Shown here piece by piece: positions 1-13,000 of a stretch of DNA of 64,000 nucleotides; the first letter of the stretch is position 1, and every line of letters starts with the position of its first letter. Position numbers and translations under genes: made by a program. The stretch is from Sarcocystis neurona (Eukaryota > Apicomplexa > Conoidasida > Eucoccidiorida > Sarcocystidae): the NCBI GenBank assembly GCA_000727475.1, contig KL647306.1, positions 1,499,609 to 1,563,608 of the forward strand, written 5' to 3'. Below the pieces are notes generated by a model. The model made no database searches. It was not told the DNA's origin and saw nothing but the letters and a program-made list of their open reading frames with translations.

Positions 1-616
1 AAGACACCTCCGTATACGTGTATTACCTCTAGACATGCGCAAAAATATATGTCTTGCGCACGTATATGCATATCACATCTACCCACGTACATACATATAC
101 ACGGAGAGGTGCACCACACCTCTCTGCCAAAGACATTTAAATATAGATATAGGTACGTATAGATATAGCGGACTTCGATATATAAAGACACACACACACA
201 CACATAGAGATGCGTATCGCGTACAAACAACATGTAGACATACCATAGTATCCACCGTATATGGACGCATAAGCAAGCACACACATGTGTGCGGTATACG
301 TATATACATATGTGAATGTGTGTAGGTTCATGTACGTATACAGGTATGTACGCAGTACAGAGATCCGCAAACATAAAACGTATTTGCGTACATACCCAGA
401 CAGCATGCACCTTATATGTGAACACATACACGGGACCCATACACATATACACATATATGTGTGCGGGCAAACAGACGACGCATTCGATACACACACCCAC
501 ACAGGGGCAGGGATGCGCATATATACAGATATGAATAGAGCGTTTCTTCCTTATATATACATATACAAATAAGCAAAAGTGTATGTAAGGCGTTTTCGAA
601 AGAGAGTTCCACAGAC
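1..616. other. Intron 11 of the branching enzyme gene (partial)
   Basis: AT-rich sequence made of ACATATA-type microsatellites and a short (CA)n run at about 187-204. Open frames here encode only Y/I/C/V/T-rich repeat translation. No GlgB C-terminal motif is visible on the minus strand. Confidence 0.7.
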
Positions 617-859
617 CTGTAGTAGGGATTAGGAGAGAAGTTGCAGACAACAAGAATGTCGTTGTACCACTCCTGATACGAGCGTAAAAAAGCAATAACG
701 CAGTCCTTGTGGTTGTCGCAGTCCGTCCACTTAAAATTCCACGGCTCGTCGTCGCCTGCATACAGCGCCGGGTGGTAGGCGTACACCGCGAGAAGATCCG
801 ACAGCCACAAGCAGAGTTTTTTCCGCAGCTCCTCTTGTCCCTCGTGCCAGTCCACCGAC
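617..859 (-). CDS. Branching enzyme exon 11: start of the C-terminal beta domain
   Basis: 243 bp. Acceptor tttgtcgtcttcag; donor taken as CTACAG|GTCTGT (phase 2) because the GlgB-like reading stops there. It encodes [20 protein letters not shown], then [20 protein letters not shown], then [15 protein letters not shown]. This is the LDWxLL, FxWxDxxD and VVxNFTPxPR series. The frame stays open past the donor into AT-rich sequence, so the donor is an inference. The expected next segment (GVPxxGxWxExLNxD) is not found between 1 and 616, so the following exon must lie outside. Confidence 0.93.
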
Positions 860-3558
860 CTGAAGACGACAAACGGCGGCGAAGAAGAGCGATGGGAGGA
901 AAAAAGAAAATGCAGATGCAGAAAGAAGGGAAGAAAAGGCCCACACGTCGAAGTAAAGAAAAAGAAAACCGCGCGCAAAAACAACGGGGAGGGGGGGAGG
1001 ACGGGGGGAAAACGAAGAGAAAAAACAGTCAGGGCTGGGAAGGGATGACTTCTTTTTTTCTTCTTGAGAAAGAGACGGAGGCCCAGACGGCACCGCACAG
1101 AGGACGAAAACGAGAAAAGGACGAAGTCCAAGCGCGGCGAATAATCGCAAGGACAAGAAACATAAAAGATATGCGAAAGTTCGTGCGAACCGCACCATAC
1201 GGCAAAAACACAGGGGGCAGGCGCTTTTTGACCACCGAGCACGCCACTTTTCCGGTGTACGTACACCGCAGTCCTGTGCGTCGTCTTCGTCCAGATTCGT
1301 GCTGCGTAACATGGGAGGGGAGAACAACAGGAAAAGGAAGAGAACGGGGAGAGCAGAGGGAATACAGAAACAGACGGAAACAATGACGGAGATACGGCTG
1401 ACCCACACGTGCGCCAAGCTATCGACCTGCTGCTGTTCACAGTCGTTCTCAGGTGTACGTACACCTCGTGAAAACACGAAAACCAAGCAAGAACGGGAGA
1501 ACAACAGGAGAGAGAGGAGAAACAAGGTAGCAGGGAGAAGATAGAAGACGTCCGAAATACAGACGGAGGTAGGACCCACCCACCCTCGCCAATTCACTGA
1601 CCTGCTGCTGTTCACAGTCGTTCTCAGGTGTACGTACACCTGATTAACGCACGAAACCCGGACACAAACAGCGGGGAGCTGCGCCTTTCCCCTCCCCGTC
1701 TTTCACAGCGACACAGCACGTCATACGGGAGGCAATCGAAGGGCAGAATGACGGCTAGACTTCAGAAGTGACTTTCCATCGAGGTTGGTCGGCTGGCTTC
1801 CACTACGCGACACACACACACACCTTCCCGAGGGACCTGTGAAGCAGATCGACGGCTGTTCTCAAGACTTGCACACTCTATAGATATACACAGACACACA
1901 ACACGTACACAGACAAATACTCCTGGATCCACTTTCAGAAGAAATCAATGTGAAGACGGTGATGCGACACAAAAACACACCCGTATTTGTAAGCCCCGTG
2001 TTTCGCCTCAGAGGCGACTGCCGTCTCGCTGTGCGCCGGGGTCCTTGACCCGCGCGTGTGCCCGGGGGTGTCTCTAATTTCAGTTTCTTCTGTTTTCTTT
2101 GTACGCACATTTACTTTCGACAAGTACTCCACTCACACAAGAATGCGTGGCCGTCTGTAGAGATGCAGGTAACATATACGTCTCTCTGCGTTGCGTCGTC
2201 TTTTTGAGAAAGAAAAAAGCTGCGGTGGCTGTCTGCCCTTCCCGTCGTCGAGACCCTCCCCCCGGTGGACTACGCAGACATATATCCACAGCAAAAGACC
2301 GCCACAGTTTCATTCTGCGCGCGCACTACACACACGTACCCGTTCTCTTGTGGAATGTTTGTCTTCCTTTATATCGGCGAGCGTCACTTTTCGCCCCCTT
2401 CCCCCTCCCTCCAGCCATCTCTGTCTCTGGTCCCCTTTTCCTTCTTCTTCAATTCTGCGCATCACGCAGACAAGTGTGTGATCTCTTGTGGAGGATTTCT
2501 CTCTTATTTTAGTAGTCAGTCAACCTCTCTCCTGTCATATGTGTGTCAACTTCTCGTCTCCTTTATCTTCCTGATCTTTGCCTCTAATTTCCCTCCCCCA
2601 CGTGTGTCTTCACGACGTGGCCCTCACTTTTTTGGTCTCTCTGTGTCTCTCTGGCTGCCTTATCCTCCTCCGCCCTCTCCTCCACTTTCGAACACACACC
2701 GCGCCCCCCTGCCTTTCTTCTTGGCTTTTACGTTCTCCTCTTACTTTCCCTTTCCCGCCTTCCACGTGTCCTTTCTTCCCTTCTCTCTCGTCTCCGTCGC
2801 GGACCGTCCCCTTCTTTAAGCGCTTCTGCGTCTCTTCGTTTTCTCCCTTTCTGCCTGCCCATTTTAATATATGCCCCTCGTCGACGACGACGCGCCGGTA
2901 TTACACTGTCAGCTTCTTTTCGCTGTCTTCTCCTCACAAGCCTCTTTCTGCTGCTCACGCTGCTGCTACTGCTGCTGCTGGTCTGTCCTCTGCCCTGTTT
3001 GCCTCTCTTTCTCTCTCCTTTCTGTGGTGTCTCGCCGGCTTTTCTCCCGGGCTTCTTCTGTGTATTACCGCTGGTGACTCCACTCGCGACCCTGGCCAAT
3101 CTCGGCGCCCATGAAAATCAGCGGCCGACCGGGGGACCCAACTTGAAAGCCGAACAACGTCTTCAGCGTCTTGATGCGGTCTTCAAAAGGACTTCCTTGG
3201 AAGCCGCATTTGTCCAAAAGCGATCCCTTTCCGCTGACCACCTCGTCATGGGACAGCGGCAGCACCCACCTGCGCAGCAGACAAAAAAGAGCCGGCGCAG
3301 GCCACCGTGGAAATGCCGCAGAAAAACAGAAAAAAGAAGAAGAGAGGACACGCGCGTCGCACAAAGCAAGGCCGGGGGGGGAGGGGGGAAAGGACCGACA
3401 GCACAGATAAAAAGACGTTTTGTGAAGAGGGCAACAAGAAATCAAAAAGAGAAGGAGGATAAATCAACAGACAGAGACACAGAGACAGACAGGAAGAAAA
3501 AACTCAAAGTTCACGCACGAAATACAAGGCACGGCAGATACACGTATGTATGGGTATG

Positions 3559-3598
<40 letters not shown>

Positions 3599-4580
3599 CT
3601 ACGGGTATACGCGCGCGCCATATATATATATATATGATGTGTTTATAAGAAGGCAGAGGCGCAGAAGCAGGGAAGAAACAGCAGCAGGGAGCTGCTTCGT
3701 CGTCAAAGCGACGAACGCGGGAGAAGCCCAGCAGCAGGTGCAGCCGCAGCAGAAGCCCAGCAGCAGAAGAAGCCCAGCAGCAGGTGCAGCAGCAGCAGGT
3801 GCAGCAGCAGCAGGGTGTGAGCCGACAAAAAAGAGCGGCGTTTGCAGCAACAGCCTGTCTTTTCTTTCATGTCAGAGACAGAGGGGGAAATCGAAGAAGC
3901 GGAGGAAAAGGAAGAAAAGAGACGTCTGAATAGAAGAGAGGAAATGAGACTCAGGCTGAGAGTGCGGAAGAGCTGAGCCCGAGAAGAAACGTGCAAATGC
4001 AGCAGCAAAACCGAAATAAAAGAACCCAGCAACAACAGCGGCAGCAGCAGCAGCAAGACGCGGAGATTCGGCATCAGCAGCAGCAGCAGATAAGTGCGAC
4101 TCTTCTCGTTCGTCCTTCACAACGTTACGGAGAAGAAACAGCGGGACGCAGGGGGTTCTTCACCTATCATCACAAGACAGCAAAAGATAAAAAGGCGCGC
4201 CCGCCCGAGCCCGAGCCCACGGGCGTAGAAGAGAGCAGGTAATCTCCAGAGACACGGAGACGGAGACACGGAGACGGAGACACGTAGACGGAGACACGGA
4301 GACGGAGACACGGAGGCAGAGGCACACAGCAAGAGAGGAACACACAGACTCACACACGTGTCAACTTTTGAGAAAGCGGGCGCACGTCCTCCAAGAAAAG
4401 GACTCCTAAATATATGAAGACGCAGCAGAGAATTCACCCACACATACAGACGAAGACAAAAAGAGAAAGGGGACTTCAAAAGAAAAGACACGAGCCGCCT
4501 ACACGTACGAAAACTGAGTAGGCAATGCGCTCCCATCCATACACACGTATGCGTACAGGAACAAAGAAACGGCTGCATAT

Positions 4581-4616
<36 letters not shown>

Positions 4617-7010
4617 AGAGGAAGAAAGTAATGCGCGTATATAAATATATATGTGCACGGGGAGAGGAAGAAAGACACATGCATATATCTATCTATCTAA
4701 ATACATATATATATATATATAGGGAGAGGAAGTATGAAATGCGCGCGCACATATACATATATATGTATGTATAGGGAAAGGAAGAAAGATGCATGCACAA
4801 ATATATATGGATAACGTACAGCAAGAGGATGAAAGAAATATAGGCACATATACATGTGTGTATGCGCGCAGAGATGTGGAATCCTACCTTTCTCTCATTG
4901 TTTTTCTCTCTCTTTTTCTGCGTATACATATATATATATATATATACATATATATGTGAAACTTTCGGCGCTACATGTATATATGTATATAGGGAAAGAG
5001 AGAGCAGAGCAAAGACCAGGACGTATGCCTTACTTTTCGTGTGCCATATAAAGTCCTCTGAAAGTAAGTTTGTTATGGCATGCCGGTTCAGGACGTTTGT
5101 AAAGAGGAAGGCAAAGATATGAGAGAGTATCGTTCATCCATCCCAGGTCCCACTTCGCGTCGAAGCCGAGTCCTGTGCACGTGCGCGCAGCAGCAACAGC
5201 AGCAGCAGCACGCCCTACAGCAGCAGCAACACACGTCGTGACAGCCGGGCAGCACCGGCACAGACGCAGCAGCAGCAGACCCCAAACTGCAGCGGCAACA
5301 GCAGCAGCAGCGGCGAGAGCAGCAGACGCCGAAGTGAGCAGCAACAGCGGCAGTACCAATCGCAGCAGCAGAGCAATCCCAGCAGCAAAGGAGCAGCAGC
5401 ACCAGCAGCCCGAAGCAGCAGGAGCCCGAAGCAGCAGGAGCCCGAAGCAGCAGGAGCCCGAAGCAGCAGTAGCCCGAAGCAGCAGCATTTCTCCGGCAAA
5501 GCGGCTACGCGGCGTGCAGCAAGTGACTTCATCTGCGTGGCCGTGGCCGTCTGCAGGACCGTTGTCGTCGCGCAGCAACATGAACGAGTGAAGCAGGCGA
5601 GGGCCTTCGCGGGCCAGCGGCCTGCTGCTGCAAGTTGCGAAACACATTTTGTCGCGTGTGTCCGTGGGTCGTCACAAGACCCCCGGCGGCGGGCTTCCTC
5701 TGCCCCGCGTTACTTCGACCCGCGCATGTTTTCTTCTCTGACTTTCTTGTTCGAGGACTTCTTCATTGGACAGACACACCTACACACACAGTGGACCCTC
5801 TTATCCTCCCCAAATGCCCGAGCTTCTCCCTCTTCGTACGAGGCGTCCTTCCTGCCCAGGCATGCACCGTCTACAAGCTACGCAGCTGCGTCTCCCGACC
5901 CCTCGGAAGTTCGTCTTCTCCCGGTCAGTCCTCTGCCTCATGTGTTGCCTTCCTCGTCATTTTCTCGTCTCCCTTTCTGCCCGTCTCCGCCTCTCTCTGT
6001 CTCTCTGTGTTCCCCCCCTGTCTCTGCATGCGCTCCCCCGGTGTCTCCCCCCACACGTCTCCCCTCCCGAGTGCAGAAGTCGCCACCAGCACAAAAGAGA
6101 CGTCAGCAAAGAAAACAGCAGCAGCTCAAGACGCAAGAGACAGCCACAGAGATATAATACAGGGAGATGTAGAAGGGCAGATGTGTGTGTGGAGGTGAAC
6201 GCGGGTCGAAGCATGTATATAGGGAGATATGGACACAGACACAGACCGACGTATATAGGTAGCTATAGATAGACCACTACAGGTAGAAACATATAGATAT
6301 AGACATACGTAAGTGTGGATAAATAAATATACACACAGAGACACAAATAGACAGATACATATATATATGGATAGAAGAATGTAGACACACTGGTGTGGGG
6401 TGATAGGGAGACACGCATAGAAATGGAGACAGGAAGACAGCGAGACACATAGAGACAGGGAGACACACAGGGAGACACGGAGACACACAGAGAGACAGGA
6501 AGACACAGCGAGGCACGGAGAGACACAGGGAGACACGGAGACATACAGACAGACAGGAAGACACACGGAGAGACAGGAAGACACACGGAGAGACAGGGGG
6601 ACACACGGAGAGACACGGAGACACACAGGCAGACACAGCGAGACACACAGAGAGACAGGGAGACACGGCGACACACAGAGAGACACACAGAGAGACAGGG
6701 AGACACGGCGACACACAGAGAGACACACAGAGAGACGGAGGAAAAGACAGGGGGAAAATGTGTAGCCTGCGCTCCCCCTTCTTTTTCTTCTGTTTTGTAC
6801 ACATCCATATATTTTCCTGTTCCTCATGCACCAGCGGCAATATATCTCTCCTCGTCCCAGTCCTGGCCACGTGTGAACACATACGTATATACACGCACAT
6901 ACACATATTTCTTTGATGTGTCTCTTGTATATCTCTCTTCAATAAAATAGACATATACTGTGCACATACACGCATCTTACCATTTCTCTCTATATATGCA
7001 TACGTATATG

Positions 7011-7043
<33 letters not shown>

Positions 7044-10000
7044 ATGTATTGCCTTATATCTATTTCCTTACCACATACATATATACGTTAGATGTAAACA
7101 ACGCGTCATATATATATATACAAATATATAATCTGTCGTATCTTCTACTCACTCCATACATATACATATGTATATAGCGCGTTATATCTATCTATTCCAC
7201 ATATACACATATATGTGCATGCATGTGNNNNNNNNNNNNNNNNNNNNNNNNNNNNNNNNNNNNNNNNNNNNNNNNNNNNNNNNNNNNNNNNNNNNNNNNN
7301 NNNNNNNNNNNNNNNNNNNNNNNNNNNNNNNNNNNNNNNNNNNNNNNNNNNNNNNNNNNNNNNNNNNNNNNNNNNNNNNNNNNNNNNNNNNNNNNNNNNN
7401 NNNNNNNNNNNNNNNNNNNNNNNNNNNNNNNNNNNNNNNNNNNNNNNNNNNNNNNNNNNNNNNNNNNNNNNNNNNNNNNNNNNNNNNNNNNNNNNNNNNN
7501 NNNNNNNNNNNNNNNNNNNNNNNNNNNNNNNNNNNNNNNNNNNNNNNNNNNNNNNNNNNNNNNNNNNNNNNNNNNNNNNNNNNNNNNNNNNNNNNNNNNN
7601 NNNNNNNNNNNNNNNNNNNNNNNNNNNNNNNNNNNNNNNNNNNNNNNNNNNNNNNNNNNNNNNNNNNNNNNNNNNNNNNNNNNNNNNNNNNNNNNNNNNN
7701 NNNNNNNNNNNNNNNNNNNNNNNNNNNNNNNNNNNNNNNNNNNNNNNNNNNNNNNNNNNNNNNNNNNNNNNNNNNNNNNNNNNNNNNNNNNNNNNNNNNN
7801 NNNNNNNNNNNNNNNNNNNNNNNNNNNNNNNNNNNNNNNNNNNNNNNNNNNNNNNNNNNNNNNNNNNNNNNNNNNNNNNNNNNNNNNNNNNNNNNNNNNN
7901 NNNNNNNNNNNNNNNNNNNNNNNNNNNNNNNNNNNNNNNNNNNNNNNNNNNNNNNNNNNNNNNNNNNNNNNNNNNNNNNNNNNNNNNNNNNNNNNNNNNN
8001 NNNNNNNNNNNNNNNNNNNNNNNNNNNNNNNNNNNNNNNNNNNNNNNNNNNNNNNNNNNNNNNNNNNNNNNNNNNNNNNNNNNNNNNNNNNNNNNNNNNN
8101 NNNNNNNNNNNNNNNNNNNNNNNNNNNNNNNNNNNNNNNNNNNNNNNNNNNNNNNNNNNNNNNNNNNNNNNNNNNNNNNNNNNNNNNNNNNNNNNNNNNN
8201 NNNNNNNNNNNNNNNNNNNCATATATATATATAGCGCGTTATATCTATCTATTCCACATATATATATATATGTGTGGGGTGGTGAATGTCCGTGTGGACC
8301 TTTCATCGATTCTGGTGGTTCTTCTCCTCTGTCTCTGTGTGTCTATGTGCCTCTCTCTGCGTATACATATATAACGTATGTCTCTATGCGTGTATACATA
8401 TATGTATGTATGTGTGCGTATGTATGTATATACGTATGTATGTATATGCATGTATATATGTATCTACCTATATGTATATATGGATGTATATGCATTTGTA
8501 TGTATATGCATTTGTATGTATGTATCTATCGATATGTACATATGTATCTATCTATATGTATATATGTATCTACGTATATGTGTGTATTGATATACACGTA
8601 TGTATGTACATACGTGTGTGTGTGTGTATGTGTGGGGAATGTATTGACTCACCTTTCTCTTGGTCAGTGACCCCCTGCCAACTTGTGGATTCTTCGGCCA
8701 TGGTGAACACGCCGGGGAACTGTTTGTGAATGACCCAGTTCAGCTCCTGCAGGAGCGAAATGGCCTGCAAGTTGGCGTCTCCGCCGTATTCGTTGGGAAG
8801 CCAATCTCCAGCAGGGCGCTGGTGGTTTTTGTACAACATAGAGGAGACGGCGTCGATACGCAGCCCGTCGATGTGATACCTGCGCAGCCAGTGATAAGCT
8901 GCTCCGAGGAGAAACGACCGGACTTCGCTTCTGCGGAAGTTAAAGACTGAGAAGAGCAGAGAAACGCAGACCACAAGAGGACGCGGATGACGCGGCGGGG
9001 AGGAGAGAACAGCACGAGGGCCACGAGACGGACCGGCGGCAGGGGACTCTTGCCGGCGCAGCAGCAGCAGCAGCACGGGAGCGGGAGGAGGAGGCGAACT
9101 GCAGCAGAGGGGGAGCAGCAGGTGGCGAAGGAAGAGGAAAACGAACTGCAAGAAGAGGACAACCGAGACGAGCGACCTCGCGCGAAGAATTCGAGTGCGA
9201 GAGGGTGAGACGTACACACACAGAGAGAAAAAGTCGGGCAGGAGAAACAGGAGGGGGGGGGGGGCAATGGGAGGAGAAGGAGATGACAGCAGCAGCAGAA
9301 GAAGCGGCGACTTGGGACGGGGCGAAGCAGCTGGGGTTGCTGCTGCACAGCAGCAGAGAAGAGGAGGAGAGGATGTGAGCTGACGCGAGAAGAGGCGCGG
9401 AGAGATGAAGAAGCGTCCGGGGTGGGAGACGAGAGACACAGAGAGAGGAGGACGGACAGAAAGACGAGGGAGAAGAAGAAGAACAGCAGCAGCAACAGCA
9501 GCAAAGAAATGTAATCGACGAGCGGAGGAAGGAGAAAAGCAACCGCAGTGTGACTCTGGAACTGCGAGGATTCATAGCAGTAGGAAGGAAGGGAAGGAGA
9601 CGAAGAGAAGGACGGGGGAAAACAAGGTAAGCAGCAGTAGCAGCAGCAGTAGCAGCAGCAGTAGCAGTAAGAGTAGCAGTAGCAGTAAGAGTAGCAGTAG
9701 CAGTACCAGCTGCAGCAATAGCAGCAGCTGCAAGAGTAGCAGCAGCAGCAACAGCAGCAGCAGCAACAGCAGCAGCAGCAACAGCAGCAATAGCAGCAGC
9801 AGCAACAGCAGCAATAGCAGCAGCAGCAATAGCAGCAGCAGCAGCAATAGCAGCAGCAGCAGCAATAGCAGCAATAGCAGCAGCAGCAATAGCAGCAGCA
9901 GCAGCAATAGCAGCAGCGGTAGCAGCAGTCCACAGGCGCCTGGCTGTTTTGGTTGACTTTTATTTACTCGTTTTCTGTGATATGTTGAAGTGAACATGAA

Positions 10001-13000
10001 ACGTCTCTCCTCTCGGCCCGCATCACAGTCATGCACACACAGATGCGTATCCCCCTATTTTGTAGACACACGATCAACGCTGACCATGAAAAGTAGGGAG
10101 ACATGGAGGCTGCTCATCTCTCTGTTCCCCCCCTTGCCGTCCTCTTCACTTCCCCCTGCGTTCCCCCTTCTCAGGCCCGTCTCGCTTCTCTCCGTCTTCT
10201 CACGTCACACGGAGAAGACGCACGCATGCACACACAACCGGCGCATGCACCGGCTTTTTTCCGCGGGTTTCCCGTCTCCTCTTCTTCTCCGGCCCATGCG
10301 TACCACACAGAGAAAGGAAACCAAGAAAAAGACGAACACAACCTTTTCTTATCGACGTCTCTCTGTCCCACCATCCAAGTCACCCCGCGTTAAACTCTTC
10401 TTCCTCGCAAAGCATATATTTGCACACACATACATACATATATGTAGTTATGTACATGTATATATTTGTACGTATTCACATATATATATAGAGAGAGACA
10501 GACAGATAGATAGATAAAGTATTTTCCATTCATGTCGAGAATGACTCGCATACATACGTACATACGTGTATATACATATATAGAGAGAGAGAGTCGTTTT
10601 CTTCTTCGCACAGGATACCCTCACACACACACACACATACAAACATGAATAATTCTTTTCTCTATAGAGGGAAATGTATATCAAGGGAGATATATATATA
10701 TATGTACAATTCTTTTCTGTATGTAGGGACATGTATATATATATGTATATATGTATATATATATGTACAATTCTTTTCTGTATGTAAGGACATGCATATA
10801 GAGAGAGAGTCGTTTTCTTCTTCGCACAGGATACATTTACACACACACACACACATAGAGACACACAAAGACATATATATATATGATATGTATATGTATA
10901 TATGGAGTTCCCTCCTTTGTGTAGGGAGTGACTTGCACACACACGTTTTCTATATGCAGAGATTAAGACGCGTATATGTACGTGTATGTGGAGGTCCCGT
11001 CTCCTAGAAACTTATCAACGTAGTGAGCATTGACGGGGTGTACATACACACAAAAGTCGTGTATTTATCTGTATACACACATATGCAGACTCCCACATAC
11101 ATGTACAGGCAGCAATATACGCATATGTGTGTATACGTGTATGTTTGTATATGAATGTGTGCGTGTATGTACACGCATATGTGATCGAACAGACGGAGAA
11201 AGGAATACAAACTTTTATACGTGTATGTCAACGTATGCAGAGGAAACCTATACACCTATACATACACATATATATGTCTATATATACAGGAGTCCACCAA
11301 CAGAGAGACACGCGGAAACGTATACATAATATGTACAGATATATGTATAAATATATGTATATACGCAAGAAACGACCCTATATGCGGAGAGTATTACATA
11401 CACGTATAGGGAGACATGTGTATACAAGTTATTATATGCATGGGCCAATAGACGTATACAAAGCCAGAGAGGAGGTTCATATATGCGTTTGTGTACATAC
11501 ATATATATGTATTTCCACGATTATACAAAGGAGATGTATAGATGTCCATAGATAATACTGCATACGGATATATGTCTATATATATGTATATGCCTATGTA
11601 TGGAGGATGTGTGCCTATGTGCGTCCACATGCATACATATGTATATATATGGATGGATATCTATGTGCATGCATGCGTTCATACGTATATATATATGGAT
11701 GATACGTATGAACTTTCTTCACTACAAACGGCAACCCCTGGACGGTCTCTTCATGTTCTTCGTGATTCTCGCGTCCCCCCTTCTCCTCTATACTTTCCAC
11801 ATGTACAAACTTCGCATCTTCTCTCTATATACATATACATATACACATATATATATATGTCATACATATACATATACATATATATATATGTCATACATAT
11901 ACATATACATATATATATATGTCATACATATACATATATATATATGTCATAAAGTACCATATGTATATACGGTTAACGACAGATACATACATACGTGGAA
12001 TCAATATATCCAATATATATATGCATGCATATATATGCACATAGACATCCTCCATACAATATAGGCACATACAGAGAGAGAGAGAAAGATCTCCCTATGC
12101 AGTATTATCTATGGACATCTATACACCACCTTCGTCATCGTTAAAATACATATTCATATATATGCATGTATGTGCGTACACACATATATAGACGTGAAGG
12201 ACGGGCTGCTCCCATACATATATATACGTGGATGGAAATACATATGAACATATATGTATATGGACACGTGTATGTGTATACATATATATATATATATATA
12301 CGTCTACTTACACGCGTATACGTACACATATATACACACAACTACATATGTAGATACACACCTCCTTATCTGGATACGTCCGTGTACCTACACATATATA
12401 TATGTATACAAATATAAATACAAATACATATAGAAACATGCGTACATATATACACGTACATATACCTGGATATACACCTATGCATATACCTGAACATATA
12501 CATATACATATAGATAGATACGTATACTTCTGTACTCGTGTCTGGATGCATAGATATGCGTGGGCATACATGCATATGGGAAGGTATACGGAGGTAGGGG
12601 GTCCACGAATTCTTCTCTTCTCATTTCTTCTGCCTGCAGACTTTTCCGTTCACCCCCACGTGTACATCCACTTGAATCCACATGCAGACTTCCAACTTTT
12701 GAAGAAAGTTTCTCCACCATTAATACATCCACACGTTGCCTGCGTCCCCCTCTCCCCAGGACGCCTCCACTCGACATGCATGCACACACACAGACACACC
12801 CACACATTCAGACCACCTACGCATATACGTATACACATGCATGCGTCTGTAAGTGTTTTATACGTCTTTGTACGTGGACGTCCACACACATATCCATATA
12901 TATATGTGGACGTCTGCATGCGCACGCATATAAGTATGCACATGCATGCATCTGTACGTGCATACGTATCTATACATGGACGTACACACACACACATATC

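Noticed and set aside
7168..8670. Open frames of up to 500 codons spanning the N run
   Set aside because: Most residues are unknown bases; the flanks are microsatellite.
9572..10036. Poly-Leu and poly-Ser frames
   Set aside because: Both come from the AGC array in an intron, on opposite strands.
11000..12600. Many 60-150 codon Y/I/C/T-rich frames on both strands
   Set aside because: They are direct translation of TATA/CATA/CACA microsatellites.
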